A stretch of DNA of 64,000 nt from Gemmatimonadota bacterium (GTDB lineage Bacteria > JAAXHH01), in the NCBI GenBank assembly GCA_009837395.1, contig VXTP01000004.1:1-64000 (forward strand). Direction: 5' to 3'. The position numbers and the translations under genes were made by a program. The number at the start of each line of letters is the position of its first letter. Position 1 is the first letter of the stretch. Below the pieces are notes generated by a model, which was not told the DNA's origin, searched no databases, and worked only from the letters and a program-made list of their open reading frames with translations. Positions 8,809 to 17,341 of this stretch are shown one piece after another.

Positions 8809-9458
8809 TCCAGATCGCTCCATCCATCCTGTCGGCGGATTTCACCCGCCTGGCCGATGAGGTCCGTACCGTGGAGCGCGCGGGCGCGGACCGGATCCAT
8901 ATCGACGTCATGGACGGCCGGTTCGTCCCGAACATCTCCATGGGACCCTTCATCGTCGAGGCCGTCGACTCGCTGACGGAGCTGCCGCTGGAAGCCCACC
9001 TGATGATCGAGGAACCGGATCGGTACATCGACGCCTTCATGGCGGCCGGGGCCGACGTGATCATCGTGCACCAGGAGAATACGGCCCACCTGCACCGCGT
9101 GGTGCAGTCCGTCCGGGAGAGAGGCAAACAGGCCGGGGTCGCCCTGAACCCGGCGACGCCCGCCCAGGCCCTTGACGGGATTATCGACGAACTCGATCTC
9201 GTCCTGGTCATGTCCGTCAACCCCGGTTTCTCAGGCCAGCGGTTCATCCCGTCCGTACTGCCGAAGATCCACAAGATCCGAAAGACCCTGACAGACCGGG
9301 AGATCGCGTGCGACCTTGAGGTAGACGGCGGCGTGAACGCCGATACCGCGCCGGACGTCGTGTCGGCGGGTGCGAACGTCCTGGTGGCTGCTACGGCCGT
9401 GTTCAAGCATCCGGACGGCGCCGCCGAAGGCATCCGGACGCTGCGCGGCCGGGACTGA
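8805..9458 (+). CDS. rpe: Ribulose-phosphate 3-epimerase
   Basis: Interconverts ribulose 5-phosphate and xylulose 5-phosphate; a metal-dependent TIM-barrel enzyme. From the ATG at 8805, which overlaps the gnd stop by 4 bp, the protein has 217 aa, the family length. Metal and acid/base residues are His32 and Asp34 (IHIDVMDG), His65 (EAHLM) and Asp174 (EVDGGV). The phosphate-binding [10 protein letters not shown] loop is at 136-145. GGGGGAGG lies just upstream of the start. It is the last gene of the operon, and converges with the MATE gene; I see no clear terminator in the 80-bp gap. Confidence 0.96.
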   Translation: MIQIAPSILSADFTRLADEVRTVERAGADRIHIDVMDGRFVPNISMGPFIVEAVDSLTELPLEAHLMIEEPDRYIDAFMAAGADVIIVHQENTAHLHRVVQSVRERGKQAGVALNPATPAQALDGIIDELDLVLVMSVNPGFSGQRFIPSVLPKIHKIRKTLTDREIACDLEVDGGVNADTAPDVVSAGANVLVAATAVFKHPDGAAEGIRTLRGRD

Positions 9459-9538
9459 CTTCTGGAGTTTCGACCGAGTCGGCGTCCCGCTCCGGCGTCC
9501 TGCGGCAATATCCCGCGCTCCCGAACACCCCATAATCC

Positions 9539-10924
9539 TCAAACCACCGCCCTTTTCCAGGTCCCTTTGAAGAAGCGCCTGAGCGTGAGCAAACCCTGCA
9601 GTACCGCCGCGGCGAGCCAGGCGATCCAGATGCCCGTAACGTCCAGTCCGAGCGGGAAGGCGAGGACGTAGGAGAATACGAGCATGATACCCCACTGGGA
9701 GAAGAGCGTGTAGTACAGCGACGGTCGGGTCTCGCCGCCGCCGGCCAGTACGCCGCTGGCCACGATGGACAGCGCGGAAAAGACCTGGGCGATGGCGAAG
9801 AAGCGCAGCATGACCGAACTGATGCCCAGGACCGTCTCGTCCGTCGTGAATATGGCCGCGATTCCCTGGGCGAATACCCAGATCAAGGCCGATCCGGCAC
9901 CGATCACAATCATGCAGAGCAGGATCGTCTGTCCGCCGTACTGCCCGGCCGACCTGACCTGCCGGCCACCCAGCCGCTGCCCCACCAGGGAGGTCGCCGC
10001 GACCGAGAAGGCCAGGGCGGGCATAATCGCGAAGAGACGTATCTGGAAACCCACGGTCAGCGCCGCTATGGCGGCCGTGGGACGGCTTACGCCCGATATG
10101 ACGCGGTACAGGAGCACGCGCGCGCCGTTGCGGAAGAAGCCGGACGCGCCGGAGGGCAGGCCGATGTCGAGCATGCGGGACATGATGCTCCAGTCCGGTT
10201 TGACGCGCCAGTTCCTCGAGAGACGCACCTGGCCGTGGCCCCGGACCAGGATCGCCAGTCCGATGACGCATCCCGCCAGCCGGGAGATGATCATGCCCAC
10301 GGCCGCGCCGGCCACGCCCAGCGCGGGCACTACCCAGGCGCCGAAGATAAACGCGTAGGAGGTCACGCATTTCACGATGATGACGATGACGGAAATCTTG
10401 AGCGGCGTGCGGGTGTCGCCCACGCCCCCGAAGATGGCGCTCATCACGTAGTTGAGAATCATGAAGACCATGCCGGCGAAGTAGAGCCTCAGGAAGAGCG
10501 TGCCGTGGGTAATGACCTCTTCCGGGGCGCCGAGCAGGACTAGCGTGGGCCGCGTGAGCACGATACTGACGGCGGCAAGACCCAGGGCCAGGTATGTGCC
10601 CATCAGGATCGCCTGCTGGCCGGTCCGGCTCACGTCGCCGTGCCTGCCCGCCCCGTAGTACTGGGCCACCAGCGTCCGCGTCCCCCCGGTGATCGAAATA
10701 GCCATGACCATGACGATGAATACGATCTGCCGGCTCATGCCGATGGCGGAGATCGCCGCGGGACCCAGGAATCCCACGAAGTAGATGTCTACGAGACCTT
10801 CTGTGGCGTCGATCAGCGAAGCGACCACGACGGGCCAGGCGATGGCCCAGACGTGACGGAGGACCTGGGAAGGCGGGACCTCGTTGTCAGCCGGTTTCGG
10901 GGAATCGGCAATATCGTCGGGCAT
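9539..10924 (-). CDS. MATE family efflux transporter
   Basis: Multidrug/toxin extrusion membrane protein, about 12 transmembrane segments in two homologous halves, exporting organic cations or metabolites in exchange for Na+ or H+. MATE features include WPVVVASLIDATEGLVDIYF in helix 1 and QYYGAGRHGD in the loop after helix 2. I chose the ATG at 10924 (461 aa); two in-frame upstream starts at 10945 and 10960 add short polar residues and cannot be excluded. The N-terminal 25 residues are polar and Pro-rich before helix 1. Transcribed divergently from the substrate-binding lipoprotein gene at 11126. Confidence 0.92.
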   Translation of the reverse strand: MPDDIADSPKPADNEVPPSQVLRHVWAIAWPVVVASLIDATEGLVDIYFVGFLGPAAISAIGMSRQIVFIVMVMAISITGGTRTLVAQYYGAGRHGDVSRTGQQAILMGTYLALGLAAVSIVLTRPTLVLLGAPEEVITHGTLFLRLYFAGMVFMILNYVMSAIFGGVGDTRTPLKISVIVIIVKCVTSYAFIFGAWVVPALGVAGAAVGMIISRLAGCVIGLAILVRGHGQVRLSRNWRVKPDWSIMSRMLDIGLPSGASGFFRNGARVLLYRVISGVSRPTAAIAALTVGFQIRLFAIMPALAFSVAATSLVGQRLGGRQVRSAGQYGGQTILLCMIVIGAGSALIWVFAQGIAAIFTTDETVLGISSVMLRFFAIAQVFSALSIVASGVLAGGGETRPSLYYTLFSQWGIMLVFSYVLAFPLGLDVTGIWIAWLAAAVLQGLLTLRRFFKGTWKRAVV

Positions 10925-11022
10925 GGGATGGAATGTATTCCTCATACAGCGTACCGGCAAGGCAATTCAGGCGGTGCCCGACGCCACTCAAGTTGTTGAT
11001 GGCGCGATAGATAAGAAAAGGG

Positions 11023-11051
11023 ATGACAGCGCAAACGGTACGCAGTATATC
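11023..11051 (+). promoter_or_regulatory. Candidate promoter for the substrate-binding lipoprotein gene
   Basis: ATGACA (11023-11028, five of six -35 matches), a 17-bp spacer, and TATATC (11046-11051, four of six). The predicted leader is about 70 nt. Its -10 box overlaps that of the divergent promoter. Confidence 0.45.
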
Positions 11052-11072
11052 TACATTGTCACGGATTTGTAA
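11044..11072 (-). promoter_or_regulatory. Candidate promoter for the MATE gene
   Basis: On the minus strand, a weak -35 TTACAA (11067-11072), a 17-bp spacer and a good -10 TATACT (11044-11049). The -10 box shares bases with the plus-strand promoter at 11046-11051, so polymerase could probably occupy only one of the two. Confidence 0.35.
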
Positions 11073-11125
11073 CCCGCAACCGGACATGGACATACCGACC
11101 GAATGCGCTGCGATGCGCGGGAGGC

Positions 11126-12418
11126 ATGAAGATGCGTGGAATGCGAGGATCGATTTCCTCCTGGGGGCCCTGGCTGTCGATCGTCCTGATGATCACCTTC
11201 CTGTTGTCGTGCGGCAGCGAGGATCCGGTATCGCCCGAGCCGCCGGAACCGCCCGAGCCGGTCGATCAGCCCGCGCTGAAGATCGGGCTGTTGATCGATC
11301 TGTCGGCAGGTGGTTCGGAACACGGCGTCCTCATGCGGCGGGGATTCGAAATGGCGATCGCGCATGTCAATGAGGTGGGCGTGCTCGGGGAACCAGTCGA
11401 AGTCCTGGTGGCCGATACGGAGTTGGACGCCGAAACCGCGGTATCCGAGGCGATGGACCTCATCGAAGACGAGGGCGTCCATGCGATCGTAGGCGCCTGG
11501 GCGAGCTCCTCGACGCTTGCCGTCGTGGACGAAGTGGTCGCGGATGCCGGCATACCCATGATCTCGCCGGCCTCCTCTTCTCCCATGCTCACGAACGCCG
11601 CGGACAACGATTTCCTGTTTCGCACCACGCTGTCCGACCTCGACCAGGGGCCGGTCCTCGCGAAGATCACGCTGGAATTGGGATACGGCAACGTGGGCAT
11701 GATCTACCGGGACGACGTCTGGGGCCGGGGCATCGCGGACGCATTCGAGCATGCCTGGGAAGGCAAGCTCATCCGGGTCGCGGCGGATCCCGAAAAGACG
11801 ACCCTCGTGGAGGAACTTAGAGAAAGCAAGGGCGTCCTCGAAGACACGCAGGCACTGATCGTCCTCGCCTTTCAACCCCAGCAGGAAACCATCGTGCGCG
11901 AAGCGCTCGACAACGGCTTCTATGACGTTTTTATCTTCGGCCCCACCGGACGCAGCCTGGACCTGATCCGTTCCATCGGTCCCGAGCATCTCGCCGGAAT
12001 GATCGGCACGTCGCCCGGTTCCGCGCAGGACACGCCTTCGGCGATCGCCTGGGAGGACGGGTATAAAAGCGCCTACGGCAGCAATCCTCCGCCTTTCCCC
12101 TATGTGAAACAGACCTATGACGCGACCGTGGCGCTGGCCCTGGCGACGCAGGCGGCGGGCAGGCTGGAGGGAGCGGCCATCCGGGACCAGTTGCGAACAA
12201 TCGGGAGGCCGCCCGGCGAACTCGTTATTGCCCAGGCGAGCAGCATCGCGAACGGGTTGCGCGTGCTGGCCGACGGCGGCGCAGTCAACTACGAAGGCGC
12301 GGCCATGCCCCTGGACTGGGACGAGAACGGCGATCTTGCCACGGGTTTCGTCGCGGTCTGGCAATTCACCCCGGCCGCTACGATCGAAGTCATCCGGGTC
12401 GAACCCTTCGACCATTAA
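11126..12418 (+). CDS. Periplasmic substrate-binding lipoprotein (branched-chain amino acid/receptor ligand-binding type)
   Basis: Type I periplasmic binding protein of the Peripla_BP_6/LivK family, 430 aa. The signal peptide ends in a lipobox (FLLSC, Cys29), followed by a Pro/Glu-rich linker of PEP repeats at about 35-47 and then two alternating alpha/beta lobes (IGLLIDLS near 52, ISPASSSPML near 150, MIYRDDVWGRG near 190). Such proteins usually feed an ABC importer for amino acids, amides or urea. No permease or ATPase gene is adjacent, so it may act alone as a sensor or with a distant transporter. A GGAGG-like site precedes the ATG. The gene is monocistronic and converges on tRNA-Glu. Confidence 0.87.
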   Translation: MKMRGMRGSISSWGPWLSIVLMITFLLSCGSEDPVSPEPPEPPEPVDQPALKIGLLIDLSAGGSEHGVLMRRGFEMAIAHVNEVGVLGEPVEVLVADTELDAETAVSEAMDLIEDEGVHAIVGAWASSSTLAVVDEVVADAGIPMISPASSSPMLTNAADNDFLFRTTLSDLDQGPVLAKITLELGYGNVGMIYRDDVWGRGIADAFEHAWEGKLIRVAADPEKTTLVEELRESKGVLEDTQALIVLAFQPQQETIVREALDNGFYDVFIFGPTGRSLDLIRSIGPEHLAGMIGTSPGSAQDTPSAIAWEDGYKSAYGSNPPPFPYVKQTYDATVALALATQAAGRLEGAAIRDQLRTIGRPPGELVIAQASSIANGLRVLADGGAVNYEGAAMPLDWDENGDLATGFVAVWQFTPAATIEVIRVEPFDH

Positions 12419-12442
12419 GTCCAGCGGACGGCACAACAAGCG

Positions 12443-12472
12443 AAAAGGGGACTGCGCATGCACGCAACCCCC
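12443..12472 (-). terminator. Probable terminator downstream of tRNA-Glu
   Basis: Interrupted hairpin: GGGG (12447-12450) and GCG pair with CGC and CCCC (to about 12471). On the minus strand it is followed by TTTT (12446-12443). The placement 25 nt after the tRNA 3' end fits a tRNA terminator. The stem has internal mismatches. Confidence 0.45.
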
Positions 12473-12496
12473 TCTGCCATTTCCGGTTATGTGATA

Positions 12497-12571
12497 TGAC
12501 CCCAACGGGATTTGAACCCGTGTTGCCGCCGTGAAAGGGCGGTGTCCTTGGCCAGGCTAGACGATGGGGTC
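12497..12571 (-). tRNA. tRNA-Glu (anticodon TTC)
   Basis: Read on the minus strand, the 7-bp acceptor stem GACCCCA/TGGGGTC closes the molecule. The anticodon loop CTTTCAC gives anticodon TTC, and the T arm reads ACGGGTTCAAATCCCGT. Length is 75 nt counting a discriminator A at 12497; the CCA end is not encoded. It stands alone between the binding-protein gene and the Gfo/Idh/MocA gene. Confidence 0.95.
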
Positions 12572-12628
12572 GCGTTCCTCCAAAGCCGTCCTAAAATACC
12601 CGACGGACCCTCGAAACGCAAGCCTTTT

Positions 12629-13870
12629 TTACCCTTCGTAACCCATATCCTTCCATACCCGCAGGGCGTACGGGACGCGCTCCGGATCCGGGTCGCGACG
12701 GCCCAGAATGCTGGGCGGAGGCTGGCCCGGTCCGGCATGTTTGGGCCAGGGTGACCAGTGGTCGTTTTCCCAGGATTTCCGGGCGGCTTCGTCCCTGAAA
12801 TCGGGCACGTCGAAGGGACGGCCGTCTTCCAGCGCGCTCTTCCAGGCCAGGATGCCCACCGACGACATGGCCACGCCGCGGTACACGTCCAGGAAGGGTT
12901 GCTCGCCTGAACGTATGGCCCGGGCGAAATGGAAACTGGTCCAGAAGTCGCCGCCGCCGTGGCCGGCCTTGCGGGCGAGATCGCCGTGCTCAGGCCAGTC
13001 CGGCTTATAGACCCGTTCCGCTTCCTGGCCGGGCACCAGGTGCCATGGCTCATGCCACACCCGTACCTCTCCCGGTCCGAAGTACCCAGGTCCCCGGGTG
13101 ATCTCCATGGCGCCGCGCTCTCCGTGCAGGCGGTACCAGTTGCTGTGACCGGGCAGGCCGAGTCCGAAGAGCCGGAAGACCGCGCCGTTGTCCATGCGGC
13201 AGAGGATGACGGACCCCGGATCTCCCCTCCTGAGAGTGAGCGTGCGCTCGGGCCGGGCGATGGCCAGGGCGTTCACGCCGACCGGCCGCGTGTCGGTGAT
13301 ATACACCAGGGGTGCGAGGGCGTGCGTGCAGTAGTAGGTGGAGGGGATCCACGCCCGCCAGTGGTCGAATCCCGGCGATATGCGCAGGCTCGCGTCCCGG
13401 GACATGGGGTGGTTGTACTCTCCCTCGGCGTAGGTGACTTCTCCGATCTCTCCCTCGCGGTAGAGCCGGTGCATTTCCTGGTTGAACACGGTGTAGGGAT
13501 AGTTCTCGGCCAGCATGTAGATCCGACCGGATTCCTCCACGGCGCGGCAAAGGGCGACGCCCTCCGCCAGCGTGCCGTTGCAGGCGGTCTCGCTCATGAC
13601 GTGCTTGCCCGCCCGCAGGGCCTCTATGGCGAACGGCGCGTGTTCGTGGAAGTAGTTGGCCAGGACCACGGCGTCCATGTCATGGGCGAGGAATGTGTCG
13701 TAGTCGGTGTACGCGGCGACGGAAAGTTCGCCGGCCAACTCGTGCAACCGCTCCTCCCAGATATCGCATAGTGCGACGAGTTCCATGCCAACGGCGCCGG
13801 ACGCGCTTTGCGCGAAGCTCTTCCCGCGTCCCACGCCGACCACGCCGACGCGGATCGGTTGGTTGCTCAT
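12629..13870 (-). CDS. Gfo/Idh/MocA family oxidoreductase
   Basis: NAD(P)-dependent sugar or cyclitol dehydrogenase-like protein, 413 aa. The N-terminal Rossmann fold has GVVGVGRGKSFA at about 8-19 and the CDIWEERL acidic turn after strand 2. The C-terminal alpha/beta domain runs from about 125. The family's usual EKP motif, whose lysine takes part in catalysis, is here MSETACNGT near residue 93: the Lys is Thr and the Pro is Ala. It may therefore be a divergent or non-dehydrogenase member. The gene ends close to tRNA-Glu, and a HAD gene lies 76 bp upstream on the same strand. Confidence 0.85.
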   Translation of the reverse strand: MSNQPIRVGVVGVGRGKSFAQSASGAVGMELVALCDIWEERLHELAGELSVAAYTDYDTFLAHDMDAVVLANYFHEHAPFAIEALRAGKHVMSETACNGTLAEGVALCRAVEESGRIYMLAENYPYTVFNQEMHRLYREGEIGEVTYAEGEYNHPMSRDASLRISPGFDHWRAWIPSTYYCTHALAPLVYITDTRPVGVNALAIARPERTLTLRRGDPGSVILCRMDNGAVFRLFGLGLPGHSNWYRLHGERGAMEITRGPGYFGPGEVRVWHEPWHLVPGQEAERVYKPDWPEHGDLARKAGHGGGDFWTSFHFARAIRSGEQPFLDVYRGVAMSSVGILAWKSALEDGRPFDVPDFRDEAARKSWENDHWSPWPKHAGPGQPPPSILGRRDPDPERVPYALRVWKDMGYEG

Positions 13871-13946
13871 GGTTCGTCCTCGTTCACGATGCTATCCACA
13901 CGGGCCTCCCTCACACGCGATGCGGCACACAGGATGCGGCCCGGAA

Positions 13947-14651
13947 TCATGTGATTCCCAGAAGCCCGGGGACGTCCGTCAACTGCCGGATGGAGGGGAG
14001 GCGATAGCGGCCGTACTTCTCGTACCGGTCGATGAGCAGGGCGTCCAGGCCGACACGCTCGGCCGGCAGGATGTCCTCCTCCGGGTAGTCCCCGATATAC
14101 AGGATGCGATCGACCGGCGCTTCAGCGCGGTCTATGGCCATGCGGAAGATCCGCTCGTCGGGCTTTTCGCAACCCGCTTCGGCGGAAACCACGAGAAAGG
14201 AGAAATACCGGTCCAGGTCGTGCCGCTCGAGCACCAGGGAGAGATGCTCCGACCAGTTCGACAGCACACCGAGCCGCACGCCGCGGTCCTTCAGTTTTTC
14301 CAGCGTGGGCCGGACGTCGCCGTACACGTCCAGGTACCTGCCGTCCTGAAACCGGTCGTAGTACTGCTGTAACCCGGACTGCAGGTCGCCCTCGATACCC
14401 ACCGCACTAAACACTTGGGCGTAGAGATCCACGAAGTACCGCCGCGTCTGCTCCGGCGTGCTCATGCGGCCGTCGCGCTTGCCGAACCGGGGTTCCTCCA
14501 TGGCCTTTGAGAGCGCCGCCTTCACCTGGTCCAGCGTGATCTCGGCCCCGATTTCGCCGGCCGCGACGACGAAGAACTCTTCGAAGAAATCGGGGGAATC
14601 CCGGCCGACCAGCGTACCCGCCGCGTCGAAGATCACGGTTTCGTAGAACAT
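13947..14651 (-). CDS. HAD superfamily hydrolase (DREG-2/HDHD3-like)
   Basis: Haloacid-dehalogenase-fold phosphatase, 234 aa from the ATG at 14651; a longer upstream reading adds low-quality Arg-rich residues, so I rejected it. Motif I is VIFDAAGTLV with the nucleophile Asp9. The usual second Asp (the acid/base) is Ala, a change common in the DREG-2 branch that has DAxGTL. Motif II is GVLSNWSEH, motif III is the Lys in GCEKPDERIF, and motif IV is YIGDYPEEDI. The substrate is unknown. It lies 62 bp after the hydroxyacid dehydrogenase gene and is probably cotranscribed with it. Confidence 0.88.
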   Translation of the reverse strand: MFYETVIFDAAGTLVGRDSPDFFEEFFVVAAGEIGAEITLDQVKAALSKAMEEPRFGKRDGRMSTPEQTRRYFVDLYAQVFSAVGIEGDLQSGLQQYYDRFQDGRYLDVYGDVRPTLEKLKDRGVRLGVLSNWSEHLSLVLERHDLDRYFSFLVVSAEAGCEKPDERIFRMAIDRAEAPVDRILYIGDYPEEDILPAERVGLDALLIDRYEKYGRYRLPSIRQLTDVPGLLGIT

Positions 14652-14713
14652 GGTGGATCCGAACCTTCGCCCCATTGCGTGTCCGACGCCAGTCACCGAC
14701 GCCGTCCGCCCGT

Positions 14714-15724
14714 TTACTCCGCGGACATGCCCCATTTTTCGGCGGCGATCGGCTTCACGGCGGGGTTTACGAGGCCGTCTTCGGGCCAGCGGCCGCTGAG
14801 AATGGTGACCAGTTGCCGGCCTGCTTTCTTGAAACGCTCGACGCCGCCCCTTTCCGATGCCGAAGCGTAGTGCGGCGTGAGGACCACCTGTTCCATCGAC
14901 CGCAGCGGGTTGTCCGGGGCGGGCGGTTCCTGTTCCTGCACGTCCAGCCCCGCACCGGCGAGCCACCCTTCCTGCAGGGCCCGGATCAGCGCCTGCTCGT
15001 CCACGACCTTGCCCCGGCCCGTGTTGATGAAGTAGGCGGAAGGCTTCATGTTCCGGAAATCCCGCTCCCCGATGAGATGAAAGGTTCCCGGTCCCAGGGG
15101 CACGTGGCAGGAGACGAAGTCCGATTCCCTGAACAGCGTTTCCTGGTCCACCATGGTCACGCCCCAGGGGTCGGCGTCGGCCTGGGTGACGAAGGGGTCG
15201 CAGGCGATGACGCGGAGATCGAATCCGGCGGCGATCTTCGCCATGGCCCGGCCGATGTTCCCGAAGGAGACCAGGCCCAGCGTCTGATCGTAAATCGGCT
15301 GAATCGTGCCGCGGCTGACCGGGGTGCCCTCCATCATGGACCGGTTGATGATCAGCAGCCGGCGGGCGCAGGCGAGCAGCAGCATCATGGCGTGCTGGGC
15401 GACTTCCCGTTCGAATACCCTCTGGATGTTGTAGACGATGATGCCTCGTTCCGTGGCCGCTTCCACGTCGATGAAATCCACGCCGATCCCGCCCGCGCCG
15501 ACCACGCGGATGCGTTCGGGCAGTTGCGCCACGGCTTCTCTGTTGTACGTGAGCCCGCCCTGGGTGAACCCGTCCACGTCCCGGGCTTCCTCAAGCATCT
15601 CCTCGAGCGTGCTGTAGGGCCGGATCTTGAGCTCGGCGCCAATGGTGTCGAGTTCGTCCCGGATGTACTGGTTGGGTCCGGGATTGTCCGGATTGCCGGG
15701 TGCGAGGATAGTGAAACCAGCCAT
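14714..15724 (-). CDS. D-isomer-specific 2-hydroxyacid dehydrogenase
   Basis: NAD-dependent dehydrogenase of the D-lactate/phosphoglycerate/C-terminal-binding-protein family, 336 aa from the ATG at 15724, which has GGAG 7 bp upstream. The NAD-binding site reads LVSFGNIGRA (151-160), with Ser in place of the first glycine of GxGxxG, then ACDP for the adenosine ribose. Catalytic Arg (INTGRGKVVDE), Glu (VQEQEPP) and His (LTPHYAS) are all present. It may reduce a 2-keto acid; the specific acid cannot be named. Confidence 0.9.
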   Translation of the reverse strand: MAGFTILAPGNPDNPGPNQYIRDELDTIGAELKIRPYSTLEEMLEEARDVDGFTQGGLTYNREAVAQLPERIRVVGAGGIGVDFIDVEAATERGIIVYNIQRVFEREVAQHAMMLLLACARRLLIINRSMMEGTPVSRGTIQPIYDQTLGLVSFGNIGRAMAKIAAGFDLRVIACDPFVTQADADPWGVTMVDQETLFRESDFVSCHVPLGPGTFHLIGERDFRNMKPSAYFINTGRGKVVDEQALIRALQEGWLAGAGLDVQEQEPPAPDNPLRSMEQVVLTPHYASASERGGVERFKKAGRQLVTILSGRWPEDGLVNPAVKPIAAEKWGMSAE

Positions 15725-16069
15725 GCAGACTCCTTCGGAAGGGGATATGGGGTGATTGCGACCAGTGAAAAGTAAACCGGGGCGGCGGGATTGGCAATAT
15801 GAGAATTCGATGGCGGTGCGATGGCGGTGCGATGCGGATCTGATTCCCTCCGGGCAGGTCATCGCGGACCCTGGAATCGGCAGAATGCCGTCGGCAGGAA
15901 CGCCCAAATATCCCTTGCCCTGACCCGAATATCGTTAATTTTAGAGGAGACTGGCTAAATGAGGACAGGATCCACATTTGGAAGCGCAATTGCCTACCTC
16001 CACGGGAATCCGACCCTCGACCCGATACGGACAGACACCAAACATTCATGGCTTCACCCCGGAGGAACC
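15725..16069. other. Divergent intergenic region, no gene
   Basis: 345 bp between the hydroxyacid dehydrogenase (minus) and the dipeptidase (plus). It carries an AGGAGA plus ATG at 15959 that opens an in-frame 37-codon extension of the dipeptidase, and GGAGG 4 bp before the preferred ATG at 16070. AT-rich sequence at 15928-15945 probably holds the plus-strand promoter, but no box pair is convincing. Confidence 0.5.
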
Positions 16070-17338
16070 ATGCACTCACTCGCCCTGCTGCTGACCGGCC
16101 TCTGTTTCATCGCGGTGACCGCCGCGTGCTCGCCGGCGGAAGAACCCATGCCAGAGGATCCCGTCGAACGCGCGAAGGCACTGCACGCCAAAGCCCCGTT
16201 GATCGACGGCCACAACGACCTGCCCTGGCAGATCCGCAGGAAAGCGAACCGGGACGTGTGGTCGATCGACCTCGATCGGTCCCAGCCCGATTTCCATACC
16301 GACATCCCCCGCTTGCGCGAGGGCATGGTGGGCGCGCAGTTCTGGTCGGTCTACGTACCCGTTTCCATGCAGGGCAAGGAGGCGACGCGGGCTACCATGG
16401 AAGCCATAGACATCGTGTACGAGATGATCGAGCGGTACCCGGACACGTTTCAGCTGGCCACGACGGCCGATGAAGTGGAAGCCGCCTTCGCGGCGGGCAG
16501 GATCGCGTCCATGATAGGTATCGAAGGGGGCCATTCCATCGATTCCTCCCTCGGCGCGCTCCGCATGTTCCACAAGCTGGGCGTCCGGTACATGACCCTG
16601 ACCCACAGCCGCAACATCCCGTGGGCGGATTCGGCCACGGACACCGTGGGAGTCGGCGGCCTTTCGGAGTTCGGGAAAGAGGTGATCCGGGAGATGAACC
16701 GCCTGGGCATGCTAGCGGACCTGTCCCACGTTTCCCTGGCGACCATGGGGGATGTCCTGGACGTGACAACGGCCCCGGTCATCTTCACCCATTCCTCGTC
16801 CTATGCCATGTGCAACCACGTGCGCAACGTCCCCGACGACGTCCTGGCGCGCCTCGCCGAAAACGGCGGCGTGATCATGGTCACCTTCGTCCCGGGCTAC
16901 ATCTCGGAAGAGACCCGCCTGCACGGCGTGAAGCGGAACGAGGAACGCGAGGCTCTCGCGGCGATGCCGGGCAGTACGGATGAATCGGTGGCGGAAGGCA
17001 TAGCCGCCTGGAACGAGGCCAATCCCACGCCGCGCGCCACCGTCGCGCAGGTGGCCGACCATATCGACCACATCCGGCAGGTGATCGGCATAGATTACAT
17101 CGGCATCGGCGGGGACTACGACGGCATTACCACGGTCCCGGTGGGACTGGAGGACGTCTCCACCTATCCCAATTTAACGGCCGAACTGGTCCTGCGGGGA
17201 TACGCGGACGAGGACATCATGAAGATCCTCGGAGGCAACGTGCTGCGCGTGATGCGCGACGCGGAGGCGGTGGCAGCCCGGTTGCAGCAGGATCGCCATG
17301 CCTCGGGCGCACGGATCGAAGTCCTGGACGGTGAATAG
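16070..17338 (+). CDS. Membrane dipeptidase, M19 (renal dipeptidase) family lipoprotein
   Basis: Zinc-dependent dipeptidase, 422 aa. The signal peptide MHSLALLLTG... ends in a lipobox with Cys20 (VTAAC), so it is probably anchored in a membrane facing the periplasm. Metal ligands include His48 and Asp50 (DGHNDLP), Glu in IGIEGGHSID, and His residues in ADLSHVS and FTHSSSYAMC; GIGGDYDGI is the C-terminal loop. I chose ATG 16070 because it starts exactly at the signal peptide and has GGAGG upstream. An upstream in-frame ATG (15959) also has a good Shine-Dalgarno but would bury the signal. larB starts 3 bp after the stop. Confidence 0.92.
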   Translation: MHSLALLLTGLCFIAVTAACSPAEEPMPEDPVERAKALHAKAPLIDGHNDLPWQIRRKANRDVWSIDLDRSQPDFHTDIPRLREGMVGAQFWSVYVPVSMQGKEATRATMEAIDIVYEMIERYPDTFQLATTADEVEAAFAAGRIASMIGIEGGHSIDSSLGALRMFHKLGVRYMTLTHSRNIPWADSATDTVGVGGLSEFGKEVIREMNRLGMLADLSHVSLATMGDVLDVTTAPVIFTHSSSYAMCNHVRNVPDDVLARLAENGGVIMVTFVPGYISEETRLHGVKRNEEREALAAMPGSTDESVAEGIAAWNEANPTPRATVAQVADHIDHIRQVIGIDYIGIGGDYDGITTVPVGLEDVSTYPNLTAELVLRGYADEDIMKILGGNVLRVMRDAEAVAARLQQDRHASGARIEVLDGE

Positions 17339-17341
17339 CCC

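Noticed and set aside
14652-14966. N-terminal extension of the HAD hydrolase up to 14966.
   Set aside because: The extra residues are Arg/Gly-rich and overlap the end of the dehydrogenase gene on the same strand; the HAD fold begins at ATG 14651.
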